A stretch of 64,000 nt of DNA from Amycolatopsis sp. NBC_00345 (GCF_036116635.1 NZ_CP107995.1:6262001-6326000), one strand, 5' to 3'; shown: positions 25,312 through 33,649, counted from the stretch's first letter. The notes: generated by a model not told the origin, from the sequence alone. Translations and numbers: made by a program.

Positions 25312-25404
25312 GTTACTAATCCGACGGCCGTCCTCGGCGGAAAGGGTTTCTACGAGCAGATCGGCTGCAGCCCGTTTCCGCCTACTTTCGGTCGGATTAG
25401 TAAC
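25312..25404. repeat. 93-bp nested inverted-repeat element (possible MITE or long hairpin)
   Basis: Terminal arms of 14 bp are perfect (GTTACTAATCCGAC at 25312-25325, its complement at 25391-25404). Inside lie GGCGGAAA/TTTCCGCC (25336-25343, 25375-25382) and GCAG/CTGC (25356-25359, 25365-25368), so the whole element could fold into one long interrupted hairpin. It fills the gap between the GlxA-like stop and the crotonase start. No target-site duplication is evident. Confidence 0.7.
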
Positions 25405-25413
25405 CCTGCGGCG

Positions 25414-26361
25414 TCAGGAACGGAACGTGCGCCGGTACGAGTCCGGGCCCACGCCGACCTCGGCGCGCAGCCGTCGCCGCAGGTTCGCGGCCGTGCCGAG
25501 GCCGGACCGCTGCGCGACGCGCTCCACCGGCAGCTCCGTGGTTTCCAGCAGCCGCTGCGCGTAGCGGACGCGCTGCACGCGCAGCCAGCGCCCGGGCGTC
25601 GCGCCGGTGGCGGCCGCGAACTCGCGGTGGAACGTCCGCTCGCTCATCCCGGCGTGCCCGACGAGGTCGTCGACGCCGATGTCCTCGCCCAGCCGGCCCA
25701 TCGCCCAGTCCATAGTGGACGACAGACCCGGCCGGGACGGCTTGGCCGGCAACGGGTTCTCGACGTACTGCCGCTGCCCACCCTCGCGCGCGGGCGGCAT
25801 CACCAGCCGCCGCGCGAGCCGCGACGCGACGTCCGCGCCGTGGTCGCGGCGGACCAGGTACAGGCAGAGGTCGAGCCCGCCGACCACCCCCGCCGACGTG
25901 AGCACGCCGCCGGACTCGGTGTAGAGCACGTCGCGCTGAAGGTCGGCGCCCGGCGCGGCGACGGCCAGCGCGTCGAGGTCGCGCCAGTACGTGGTGGCCG
26001 GGCGGCCGTCGAGCAGCCCGGCCGCGGCCAGCGTGAACGCGCCGGAGCACAGCCCCGCCACCGTCGCGCCCGCGCGGTGCGCCCGGCGCAGCGCCGCACG
26101 GGCCGGGCCGGGAACGTCGGCCAGCGGGTCGTCGCGGCCGGGCGCGAGCACGAGGTCGCAGCCGTCGAGACCGGCGAGCCCGTGCGTGGCCGCGACCTCC
26201 CCGAACGGCGAGACCGGCGTGCGCCCGCGCCCCGCGGCGCACAGCCGCACGGAAAACGGGCCGATCCCGCTGTCGGTGCGGTCCTGGGCCCACACCTCGG
26301 CGATCACCGCGAGGTCGAACATCCGGCTGCCCGGCAGGAGCAGTACCCCGATCGTGCGCAT
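25414..26361 (-). CDS. GlxA-family AraC-type regulator with DJ-1/PfpI-like domain
   Basis: 315 residues from the ATG at 26361 (MRTIGVLLLPGSRMFD); an upstream ATG at 26379 is possible. Residues 1-180 are a class-I glutamine-amidotransferase-like domain with GLCSGAFTLAAAGLLDGRPATTYW, the cysteine elbow usual for GlxA proteins. Residues 210-315 are an AraC double helix-turn-helix (HAGMSERTFHREF, then VAQRSGLGTAANLRRR). It is divergent from the isochorismatase-like gene 71 bp away, an arrangement in which the regulator commonly controls the hydrolase. Confidence 0.92.
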   Translation of the reverse strand: MRTIGVLLLPGSRMFDLAVIAEVWAQDRTDSGIGPFSVRLCAAGRGRTPVSPFGEVAATHGLAGLDGCDLVLAPGRDDPLADVPGPARAALRRAHRAGATVAGLCSGAFTLAAAGLLDGRPATTYWRDLDALAVAAPGADLQRDVLYTESGGVLTSAGVVGGLDLCLYLVRRDHGADVASRLARRLVMPPAREGGQRQYVENPLPAKPSRPGLSSTMDWAMGRLGEDIGVDDLVGHAGMSERTFHREFAAATGATPGRWLRVQRVRYAQRLLETTELPVERVAQRSGLGTAANLRRRLRAEVGVGPDSYRRTFRS

Positions 26362-26432
26362 GGCAGAAAAGTACCGCATCGCGCGTCTCCTGCCACTGTC
26401 CGCGACGTCGGCGGGGAGCCAGACTCGTCCGT

Positions 26433-26984
26433 ATGACCGCACTCATCCTGATCGACGTCCAGCGCGGGTTCGACGAGCCGGGGTCCTGGGGCCCGCGCAA
26501 CAACCCCGGGGCGGAGGCGAACATCAAGGCCCTGCTCGACGCGTGGCAGGAGCGCCGGCTGCCCGTCGTCCTGGTGCACCACGACTCGGCGAAGCCGGAT
26601 TCGCCACTGCGCCCGGGCCAGCCGGGCCACGACTTCAAGTCCGAACTCGACGGCGCCCGCCCCGACCTGGTGTTCGGCAAGAAGGTGAACTCCGCCTTCA
26701 TCGGCGACGTCGACCTCGACGCCTGGCTCAAGACGCGGGGCATCCGCAGCTTCGTGCTGGCCGGCATCCAGACCAACTTCTGCTGCGAGACCACCGCCCG
26801 CATGGGCGGCAACCTCGGCTACGACGTCACCTTCGCCCTCGACGCGACATACACCTTCGACCTGCCCGGCATCGACGGCGACGTCGTGACGGCGGACGAG
26901 CTGTACCGCGTGACGGCGGCGAACCTGGCCAACCAGTTCGCCACGGTGAGGTCCACAAAGGATATATTGGCCGGGATGGGCTAA
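26433..26984 (+). CDS. cysteine hydrolase of the isochorismatase family
   Basis: 183 residues. The catalytic aspartate is in LILIDVQRGF (residue 8), the lysine in VFGKKVNSAF near residue 87, and the nucleophilic cysteine in AGIQTNFCCETTARMG near 116, completing the Asp-Lys-Cys triad. Members hydrolyse amides or vinyl ethers (nicotinamide, isochorismate, biuret). Nothing nearby points to isochorismate, so a small amide is more likely. Divergent from the GlxA-type regulator. Confidence 0.92.
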   Translation: MTALILIDVQRGFDEPGSWGPRNNPGAEANIKALLDAWQERRLPVVLVHHDSAKPDSPLRPGQPGHDFKSELDGARPDLVFGKKVNSAFIGDVDLDAWLKTRGIRSFVLAGIQTNFCCETTARMGGNLGYDVTFALDATYTFDLPGIDGDVVTADELYRVTAANLANQFATVRSTKDILAGMG

Positions 26985-27087
26985 GGGATGTCTCGTAATC
27001 CGGTCTCGGGCTCGCTGGGCCGGCAGGTGATCATCTGGAAGCTGGCCGCCTGACCGGGCCGCTGTATCGCTAAGCTACCAGGACCAT

Positions 27088-27861
27088 TCAGGCTTCGAAG
27101 GCGTGCTTCACTTCGCGGGTCGGATCGAGGTCGCGGAGTCCGTTTCCCGGCCGGACATCTACTGGGACGTCAACGTGCGCGGGTCCCTCGCACTGCTGGA
27201 GGCGGCCCGCGCGGCGCACGTCCAGCGCATGATCTTCTCGTCGACCGGTTCGATGTACCGGGGCGCGGGCGACGAGAAGCTCGCCGAGACCGCCAAGGTG
27301 GAACCGCGCAATCCTTATGCGGCCAGCAAGCTCATGGTCGACTTGATGTTGTCCGCGGAAGCTGCGGCGTTCGGCCTCGGCGCGACGAGCCTGCGCTATT
27401 TCAACGCGGCCGGCGCGGTCGGCGAACTCGGTGAGCGGCACGACCCGGAGAGCCATCTCATCCCCATCGTGTTGCAGGTCGCGGCCGGCAAGCGAGAGCA
27501 GTTGCAGATGTACGGCAACGACTACCCGACCCCGGACGGCACTTGCGTGCGCGATTACATTCATGTCGCGGACCTGGCCACGGCGCATGTTCTCGCGCTG
27601 GAAGCGATCGAGCCTGGCCGTCACGAGGTCTACAACCTGGGCAACGGCAACGGCTACACCAACATGCAGGTCGTGGAAGCAGCTCGCGAGGTGACCGGGC
27701 GCCCCATCCCGGTAGTGCTTGCCCCTCGGCGCAAAGGCGACGCGGTGGTGACCGTCGCGAGCAGCGAGAAAGCCCGGAAGGACCTGGGGTGGCAGCCCGG
27801 CAGGCCTGACCTGCACGACATCGTTGCCGACGCCTGGAACTTCCACACCAACCACCATTGA
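27088..27861 (+). pseudogene. UDP-glucose 4-epimerase remnant, 5'-truncated
   Basis: The frame begins with GFEGVLHFAGR, matching GalE from about residue 65, and runs to a normal C-terminus (SEKARKDLGWQPGR...IVADAW). The first strand-helix unit with the NAD-binding GxxGxxG is absent, and upstream DNA to 26985 does not encode it. The catalytic NPYAASK (YxxxK), the serine segment FSSTGSMY and CVRDYIHV are intact, so truncation was probably recent. Without the dinucleotide motif it cannot be an active epimerase. The 100 bp before it may mark the break point of a rearrangement. Confidence 0.85.
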
Positions 27862-27883
27862 CCTTTGAGGCACGTTGGCCGGC

Positions 27884-28381
27884 TCAGGGGCGTGACTGCG
27901 GAGTCACGCCCCCTTCGGCGTCGAAGGCGGTCAGGATGCGCCCGGCGATGGTCCGCAATTGCCGGGCTTGCGCGGTGGTGAGCGGATCGAAGACGAGCCG
28001 GTTGACGGTCTCGACGTGTCCCGGCACCGCTTCGACGAGGACGGCCCGGCCTTTGTCGGTCAGGGCAGCCAGGGTGTAACGGCCATCGGCCGGATCCAGC
28101 GTGCGGGTGACCCACTCGCGGCGTTCCAGCCGCGCGACCGCTCGCGACAGGCGCGATAGCGAGCCGTTGGCATAGATCGCGAGCTCGCTCATCCGGAGCG
28201 TCCCCTCGTCGGCCTCCGACAGCGAGGCCAGGATGCCGTACTCGAAGTGGCTCAGGCCGGAGTCGCGCTGCAGCTGGTTGTCGAACGCGGTCGGCAGCCA
28301 GATCAGCATGCGGGCAAGGGCGACCCAGGTCTCCTGGTTGTCCTCGTCCAGCCAGCGCGGCTCGGGATCGGGTGGGTTCAT
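27884..28381 (-). CDS. MarR family transcriptional regulator
   Basis: 165 residues with the winged-helix MarR layout: GLSHFEYGILASLSEADEG (helix 2-3), LRMSELAIYANGSLSRLSRAVARLERREWV (recognition helix) and the wing DPADGRYTLAALTDKG. The family dimerises through both ends and releases DNA on binding small phenolic or oxidised ligands. It is divergent from the exported SnoaL-like gene, and the 170-bp gap contains three palindromes, two of them forming a 25-bp inverted repeat over the promoter. Its stop overlaps a terminator hairpin. Confidence 0.94.
   Translation of the reverse strand: MNPPDPEPRWLDEDNQETWVALARMLIWLPTAFDNQLQRDSGLSHFEYGILASLSEADEGTLRMSELAIYANGSLSRLSRAVARLERREWVTRTLDPADGRYTLAALTDKGRAVLVEAVPGHVETVNRLVFDPLTTAQARQLRTIAGRILTAFDAEGGVTPQSRP
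27887..27912. terminator. hairpin at the end of the MarR gene and galE remnant
   Basis: GGGGCGTGAC (27887-27896) pairs perfectly with GTCACGCCCC (27903-27912) around a 6-nt loop. It overlaps the last codons of the MarR gene and lies 25 bp past the convergent galE remnant, so it may serve both. No long T-run follows. Confidence 0.6.
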
Positions 28382-28393
28382 GCGCCCATCTTA

Positions 28394-28484
28394 CGTGACT
28401 GGGAAAGTCACGCCTCCTCGAACATCACTTGACTGAGCAAGTCATCCGGTCTACGTTTCACTTGCTCAGTCAAGTGATGTTCGA
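28394..28484 (+). promoter_or_regulatory. MarR-controlled divergent promoter with 25-bp inverted repeats
   Basis: 28418-28442 and 28460-28484 are perfect inverted copies of 25 bp, and each arm holds its own near-palindrome ACTTG-n6-CAAGT, giving two MarR-size sites 42 bp apart. A -35 TTGACT (28429-28434), 17-bp spacer and -10 TACGTT (28452-28457) for the plus strand lie within and between the arms, so occupancy would block initiation. A third palindrome, CGTGACT-n5-AGTCACG (28394-28412), lies close to the MarR ATG and could mediate self-control. Confidence 0.75.
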
Positions 28485-28554
28485 CCTCCTGGTGCTGGTG
28501 GGACGGTTGCTTGCCGACGTTGGACAACGTCGAAATCAAACCCAAGGAGCTACC

Positions 28555-29538
28555 TTGCGTCAGCCAACCCGTCGTGCCGTCGTCCTGGGAAGCCTGCGAG
28601 GAGCGGGGGCGATCGCCGCCGCCACGGTCCTGGCCGGCGCCGCCCCCGCCCTCGCCTCGGTCCCGAGCACGCCGCCCGCCCGGCTCCCGGATCCGCCGCA
28701 GGACGTCACACACGCGACGCCACTGCTCGTACAGCGGGTCAACAACCTGTTCCGCGACAAGACCGCCCGAAACGTCGACGGCTTCCTTTCGCACTTCTCC
28801 CAGAATCCGCTGTACTACACAGACGCCACCCTGGGCTGGTACGTACCGAGCTGGACAGCCCTGAAGGCGACCTTCGCGCAGTACATGCCGACGTGGCCCG
28901 ACACCGCGCGTTCCTACGCCACCCGCATCATCGGAGACGAGAACAGCGCGATCGTCGAGTTCGTCGACTCGCCGGAGCTCTTCGGCCACGAGATCCGCGC
29001 GATCGCCGCCGTCGACTTCCGGAACGGCCTCATTGTGCGCGAGGTCGACTACTGGGACGGACGTCATTTCGGCATCGCCGCCGTCAATGCGCTGCGCACC
29101 CCCGACGCCCAATTCCCGACGACTTACGGCGAGGAATACCTCGCCGAATGCTCCTCGCCGGCCCTGCGTCAGGTACTCGATCGATTACGCGCCGCCCTCG
29201 CTGCCGGCGACACCACCGGGCTGTTCGCCGAGGACGCCATCTTCGAAGACCTCGCGCTGCACACCGAATTCGCCGGCGCCTTGGCCATCAACGCCTACGT
29301 CAGCCGGGCCTATACCCGCCTGCCCTACGGCGTCGGCACCACCGTGCGCCGCACCCTGGGCAGTGGCCGGGGCGGAGGCTACGAATGGATCGGCAACGGA
29401 TTCTCCAGCAGTCACGGGATTATCGCGATCGAACTCGACGCGGCCGGCCGCATCACCCGATTCACCGCCGCCTGGGACGCGTCCCGGCTCGACGCCACCG
29501 CCGTGACCACCTTGCTCGCGGACACCCTCGAACACTGA
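28555..29538 (+). CDS. exported protein with two SnoaL-like (NTF2-fold) domains
   Basis: 327 residues from a TTG at 28555, chosen because AAGGAG lies 5 bp upstream and the sequence then opens with a Tat-type signal: QPTRRAVVLGSLRG, a hydrophobic run, and cleavage near APALASV. The frame extends upstream to 28429 through the operator, which is not coding. The mature part contains two successive SnoaL-like units: VQRVNNLFRDKTARNVDGFLS to WDGRHFG (about 55-165), and LRQVLDRLRAALAAGDTTGLF to TAAWDASR (about 195-310). Tat export suggests a folded or cofactor-bearing protein. No catalytic residues can be assigned. The MDR enzyme follows 54 bp downstream. Confidence 0.75.
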   Translation: MRQPTRRAVVLGSLRGAGAIAAATVLAGAAPALASVPSTPPARLPDPPQDVTHATPLLVQRVNNLFRDKTARNVDGFLSHFSQNPLYYTDATLGWYVPSWTALKATFAQYMPTWPDTARSYATRIIGDENSAIVEFVDSPELFGHEIRAIAAVDFRNGLIVREVDYWDGRHFGIAAVNALRTPDAQFPTTYGEEYLAECSSPALRQVLDRLRAALAAGDTTGLFAEDAIFEDLALHTEFAGALAINAYVSRAYTRLPYGVGTTVRRTLGSGRGGGYEWIGNGFSSSHGIIAIELDAAGRITRFTAAWDASRLDATAVTTLLADTLEH

Positions 29539-29592
29539 CCACATCGGGTCATCCGCCAGTTCAATCAAAAAACCGACAAAAGGATTCTGAAC

Positions 29593-30591
29593 ATGTCCAC
29601 CGATACTCAGCACTCCCGCGATAACGCGCAGATGAACGCGGTCGTCATTCAGGCCAGTGGGCTGCCGGCGCAGTCCTTGGCCTATCGCCCCGAGCCGGTG
29701 CCGCGGCCGGGTCCGGGGGAGGTGCTCGTCGAGGTCCACGCGGCCGCGGTGAACCCGCTCGACCTCGCCAACGCCGCAGGCTTTCTCGGCACGCCGCTGC
29801 CGATGATCCCCGGAGGCGACTTCGCCGGCATCGTCGTCTCCGACGGCGACCGCACCGGACAGGAGGTGTGGGGTTGCGGGCCATCGCTGGGAATGGCGAT
29901 CGGAGTGGAGCGACCGGGCACGCACGCGCGTTTCGTCGCCCTTCCCGAGACGTGGCTGTCACGCAAGCCCGAGCGCCTGACGATGATCGAAGCCGCCGCT
30001 GTCGGCCGGTCCTACCTCACGGCCTGGCAGACGGTCATCAACGTCATGGAGGTCATGCCCGGCGAGACGATCCTCATCACCGGCGGCTCGGGCATGGTCG
30101 GCCAGGCCGCCGCCGCGATCGCCCGCTGGCGTGGCGCGGAGCCGATCATCGCCGATGTGCGCAAGCCCGACGGCGTTGACCACTTCATCGACACCAGCTC
30201 CAGCGACCTGCGCGAGGCGGTGCTCGAACTCACCGACGGGCGCGGCGCCGACCTGGCGCTGGACACGCGCGGTGGCGCGCTGTTCGAACCCACGCTTCGC
30301 AGCCTGCGGTTCGAGGGCCGGATGGCCGGGATCTTCAACGCCGAACCGCGGGTCGAGTTCGACCTGAGCGAGGTCTACAACCGCCAGCTGCACGTGACGG
30401 GACTCGCCAGCGTGTTCCTGGACGGGGCTGACGCGGCGCGCATCTTCGACCAGCTCCGGGTGCTGTTCGACCGCGGCCTCCTCGTTCCCCCGGCCGTGGC
30501 GGCGTGGCCGCTCGAGAAGAGCGCCGAGGCGTACGAGACGGTGCGCGCCGGGTCCGCCGGGATCAAGCAGGTTCTGCTGCCGATCCCGTAA
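29593..30591 (+). CDS. zinc-free medium-chain dehydrogenase/reductase (quinone-oxidoreductase-like)
   Basis: 332 residues; an internal ATG at 29632 is an alternative start. The GroES-like N-terminal half has PGPGEVLVEVHAAAVNPLD and PMIPGGDFAGIV; the zinc-ligand cysteine and histidine of alcohol dehydrogenases are absent, as in quinone reductases. The cofactor motif ILITGGSGMVGQAAAA lies near residue 160. It probably reduces a quinone or enone with NADPH. It shares the MarR-controlled promoter with the exported SnoaL-like protein, suggesting that the pair handles one small molecule. Confidence 0.88.
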   Translation: MSTDTQHSRDNAQMNAVVIQASGLPAQSLAYRPEPVPRPGPGEVLVEVHAAAVNPLDLANAAGFLGTPLPMIPGGDFAGIVVSDGDRTGQEVWGCGPSLGMAIGVERPGTHARFVALPETWLSRKPERLTMIEAAAVGRSYLTAWQTVINVMEVMPGETILITGGSGMVGQAAAAIARWRGAEPIIADVRKPDGVDHFIDTSSSDLREAVLELTDGRGADLALDTRGGALFEPTLRSLRFEGRMAGIFNAEPRVEFDLSEVYNRQLHVTGLASVFLDGADAARIFDQLRVLFDRGLLVPPAVAAWPLEKSAEAYETVRAGSAGIKQVLLPIP

Positions 30592-30610
30592 CCACGCATC
30601 TCGTCTGTCG

Positions 30611-32632
30611 TCAGCCGGTGAGGCCGTGCCGCTCGCGGATCAGGTCGACGATCCCGGCCATGATGCCGGTCAGCTCGTAGTCCTTGGGCGTGAACACGCG
30701 GGCGATGCCGCGCTCGGTGAGCAGCGCGGCATCGTCCGGCGGGATGATGCCGCCGACGATCACCGGGATGTCGGCGGCGCCCGCGGCGCGCAGGCCGTCG
30801 ACCACGAGCGGCACGACCTCCAGGTGCGAGCCGGACAGCACGGACAGCCCGACCACGTGCACGCCCTCCTGCACGGCGGCCGCGACGATCTGGTCCGGGG
30901 TCAGCCGGATGCCCTGGTAGACCACCTCGAACCCGACGTCGCGGGCCCGGACGGCGACCTGCTCGGCGCCGTTGGAATGCCCGTCCAGGCCCGGCTTCCC
31001 GACCAGGATCCGCAGCCGCTCGCCCAGTTCCGCTTCCGTGGCGCGGATCCGGGCGCGCACGCGTTCCAGCTCCGGGTCACCCTTCCCGGCGGCCGCGGCG
31101 GCGGAAACACCCGTCGGCGCGCGGTACTCGCCGAACACCTCGCGCAGGGCGCCGGACCACTCGCCGGTGGTCACGCCCGCGCGCGCACAGTCCACAGTGG
31201 CCTCGAACAAGTTGTCCGAAGTCGCCGCCTTCTCCTTCAACGCCGCCAAGGAAGCCTCGACAGCGTCGTTGTCGCGGTGCGTCCGCCAGTCCTCGATCGC
31301 CGACACCGCGGCCTTTTCGACGGCCGGGTCGATCGTCTCGATCGCCTTCGCGCCCTCGGCCTGCAGCGGCGACGGTTCGGTGGTGTCGAACTTGTTCACG
31401 CCGACCAGCACGCGCTCGCCGTTCTCCATCCCCCGCCGGTACTCGGCGAGCGACGTGACCAGCTGCGACTTCATGTACCCGCTCTCGACGGCCGCGACCG
31501 CGCCGCCGAGGTCCTGCACCCGCGCGATCTCCTCGCGCGCACCGGACATGATCTCGTCCACTTTGGCCTGAACCACGTGCGAGCCGTCGAAAATGTCCTC
31601 GTACTCCAGCAAATCGGTCTCGAACGCGAGCACCTGCTGCATCCGCAACGCCCACTGCTGGTCCCACGGCCGCGGCAGGCCGAGCGCCTCGTTCCACGCC
31701 GGCAGCTGGATCGCGCGCGCCCGCGAGCCGCGCGAAAGCGAGACCGCCAGCATCTCCAGCACGATCCGCTGGACGTTGTTCTCCGGCTGCGCCTCGGTGA
31801 GCCCCAGCGAGTTCACCTGCACGCCGTAACGCAGGCGCCGCGCCTTCGGGTCCTCGACGCCGTAGCGGTCCCGCGTCAGCTCGTCCCACAACGCCGTGAA
31901 CGCGCGCATCTTGCACATCTCTTCGACGAACCGCACACCGGCGTTGACGAAGAACGAGATCCGCGCGACCACCTTCGCCATGTCCGACGGCTCCACCTGG
32001 CCGGAGTCGCGCACGGCGTCCAGCACGGCGATGGCGGTGCACAGCGCGTACGCGACCTCCTGCGTCGGCGTCGCGCCGGCCTCCTGGAGGTGGTAGCTGC
32101 AGATGTTGATCGGGTTCCACTTGGGCACGTGGCGCACGGTCCACGCGATCATGTCGGTGATCAGCCGGAGGCTCGGCCCGGGCGGGAAGATGTACGTGCC
32201 GCGGGAGAGGTACTCCTTGATGATGTCGTTCTGCGTGGTCCCGGTGAGCTTCGCGAGCACCTCGTCCACGTCGCGGCCCTCGGCCTCGGCCTGCTCGCGC
32301 GCGACCGAGACGTACAGCGCGAGCAGCCACATCGCGGGCGCGTTGATGGTCATCGACGTGTTGGCCTCGGCCAGCGGGATGCCGTCGAACAGGCGCCGCA
32401 TGTCGCCGATGTGGGAGACGGGCACGCCGACCTTGCCGACCTCGCCGCGCGCGAGCACGTGGTCCGGGTCGTAGCCGGTCTGCGTGGGCAGGTCGAAGGC
32501 GACCGAAAGCCCGGTCTGGCCCTTCGCGAGGTTGCGGCGGTACAGCTCGTTGGACGCGGCGGCCGAGGAGTGCCCGGCGTAAGTGCGCATCACCCAGGGC
32601 CGATCGCGCTCGTGGTCGGATGGATACGGCAC
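30611..32632 (-). CDS. meaA: B12-dependent acyl-CoA mutase MeaA (ethylmalonyl-CoA mutase type)
   Basis: 673 residues from the GTG at 32632 (VPYPSDHERDRPWVMRTYAGHSS), with GGAGG 6 bp upstream; the frame runs on to 32716 without support. The mutase barrel covers about 1-520 (SVAFDLPTQTGYDPDH, GTTQNDIIKEYLSRG, TPTQEVAYAL). The C-terminal cobalamin domain has the base-off motif GLDGHSNGAEQ (DxHxxG). Both parts on one chain with this N-terminus is the MeaA layout, which isomerises ethylmalonyl-CoA to methylsuccinyl-CoA in acetate assimilation and extender-unit supply. Crotonyl-CoA carboxylase/reductase is not in the window. A cobalamin adenosyltransferase is encoded at 37750. Confidence 0.92.
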   Translation of the reverse strand: MPYPSDHERDRPWVMRTYAGHSSAAASNELYRRNLAKGQTGLSVAFDLPTQTGYDPDHVLARGEVGKVGVPVSHIGDMRRLFDGIPLAEANTSMTINAPAMWLLALYVSVAREQAEAEGRDVDEVLAKLTGTTQNDIIKEYLSRGTYIFPPGPSLRLITDMIAWTVRHVPKWNPINICSYHLQEAGATPTQEVAYALCTAIAVLDAVRDSGQVEPSDMAKVVARISFFVNAGVRFVEEMCKMRAFTALWDELTRDRYGVEDPKARRLRYGVQVNSLGLTEAQPENNVQRIVLEMLAVSLSRGSRARAIQLPAWNEALGLPRPWDQQWALRMQQVLAFETDLLEYEDIFDGSHVVQAKVDEIMSGAREEIARVQDLGGAVAAVESGYMKSQLVTSLAEYRRGMENGERVLVGVNKFDTTEPSPLQAEGAKAIETIDPAVEKAAVSAIEDWRTHRDNDAVEASLAALKEKAATSDNLFEATVDCARAGVTTGEWSGALREVFGEYRAPTGVSAAAAAGKGDPELERVRARIRATEAELGERLRILVGKPGLDGHSNGAEQVAVRARDVGFEVVYQGIRLTPDQIVAAAVQEGVHVVGLSVLSGSHLEVVPLVVDGLRAAGAADIPVIVGGIIPPDDAALLTERGIARVFTPKDYELTGIMAGIVDLIRERHGLTG

Positions 32633-32718
32633 GGGCCACCTCCGGCGTTGGGTGCGCCGATTGTACCCACCGGTAACTTCCGCCGGGCAGTGCAATCGGA
32701 CACGTAAGGGTGGCAAGG

Positions 32719-32764
32719 CTCGTGAGTGTTTATGACGGTTCTAACCGTCATAAACACTCACGAG
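32719..32764. repeat. 46-bp palindromic element, copy 2 (perfect)
   Basis: Two 22-bp arms are perfectly complementary around the centre CT (left arm begins CTCGTGAGTG, right arm ends CACTCACGAG). Flanking CAAGG/CCTTG extends the symmetry with one extra base. It overlaps the last two codons and stop of the small membrane gene at 32758 and separates it from meaA. It matches the diverged copy at 15701-15746. Confidence 0.92.
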
Positions 32765-33018
32765 CCCTTGTCGAGGTCGACGACCCCCAGCGGCGGCGCC
32801 CCCTGCGCCTCTTCGTCGAGCGTCATCTCCACCGAGTCACGGTGGTCCAGCTCGTGGCGCTTGGTGCCGTAGAGGAACGCGGTGACCTCGTCCAGGTAAG
32901 TCGAGGACAGCCGCGCCTTCAGCTTCGACGGCCGTCTCTTCGGCCGCATCTCGTACGCCCCGACGGCGACGAGCAGGAGCGTCATGCCGGGCAGCCCCAG
33001 AGCCAGCACTGTCTCCAC
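32758..33018 (-). CDS. small membrane-anchored protein (DUF6191-like)
   Basis: 86 residues from a GTG at 33018 (VETVLALGLPGMTLLLVAVGAYEM): one N-terminal helix, then a basic patch RPKRRPSKLKARLSSTYLDEV and an acidic tail. The layout resembles the actinobacterial DUF6191 group, of unknown function. Its stop lies inside the palindrome at 32719-32764. The frame extends to 33078, but that part lacks a hydrophobic start. Confidence 0.65.
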   Translation of the reverse strand: METVLALGLPGMTLLLVAVGAYEMRPKRRPSKLKARLSSTYLDEVTAFLYGTKRHELDHRDSVEMTLDEEAQGAPPLGVVDLDKGS

Positions 33019-33085
33019 GGCCGGTGAACGAACGGCGGCACAACGGAGTTCCGAGCGGTTCGCGGGACGAACCCGCACAAGGTGG

Positions 33086-33649
33086 TCAGCGGGCCCCGCC
33101 GGGACTCGGGTGCCGAGGAACCGGACCCGCGTGCTGGGCCCCTTCGATCAGAGCTGCGACCCGTTGCGCGTCCGGGATCGCCCGCAGCTCTGGCAGGAAC
33201 GGCGCCCAGGCGCCCCGCACCGGCTGGTTCCTCAACCCCCATCGGGTGTACGGCCGGGTGCCGAACAAGATCGTGCCGGTACCGTCCGGCCGCTGCTTGA
33301 CCTCCGGCCGCCCGAGGTCATTCAGCCGTACCCAGCGGTACTCGGCCGCGGCCGGCCACTGGGCGACGAGGACCAGCCGCACGGTCGTGACCACGTACGT
33401 CGTCGCCACAGTCAGCGCGCGGCGGCCCTGCAGCTGATAGATCACCGGCGTCACCATCACGGCCAGGGCCGGGTACCACGCGAAAAACGGCAGCGGCGGC
33501 AACCCCGTCGTCTCCGGAACTATGAACGTCGCCAAGAACGCCAGCCCCAGCACCACGAGCACGGTGTGCTCCCAATACCAGCGTGGCTGCCGCACCGGCC
33601 GGCCCCGCCAGAGCTCCTGCTCGCCCACTTCCATCGGAAACGCCTGCAT
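33086..33649 (-). CDS. membrane protein with PH-like (bPH) C-terminal region
   Basis: 187 residues from the ATG at 33649; an ATG at 33679 is also in frame. An amphipathic start (EVGEQELWRGRPVRQP) is followed by two hydrophobic helices (WEHTVLVVLGLAFLATFIV and the FAWYPALAVMVTPVIYQ region), then alternating strands (TYVVTTVRLVLV, RWVRLNDLGRPEVK, GTGTILFG). That order is seen in bacterial PH-domain membrane proteins. Function unknown. Same strand as the small membrane gene 67 bp downstream. Confidence 0.65.
   Translation of the reverse strand: MQAFPMEVGEQELWRGRPVRQPRWYWEHTVLVVLGLAFLATFIVPETTGLPPLPFFAWYPALAVMVTPVIYQLQGRRALTVATTYVVTTVRLVLVAQWPAAAEYRWVRLNDLGRPEVKQRPDGTGTILFGTRPYTRWGLRNQPVRGAWAPFLPELRAIPDAQRVAALIEGAQHAGPVPRHPSPGGAR

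Noticed and set aside
26986..27040. Insertion-sequence end (GGGATGTCTCGTAA)
   Set aside because: It resembles ends of some IS families, but no transposase fragment, partner repeat or target duplication is visible.
30626..32707. 693-residue open frame antisense to meaA
   Set aside because: It mirrors meaA codon by codon, is rich in Arg/His/Asp/Val shadow composition and has no domain; meaA on the other strand is unambiguous.
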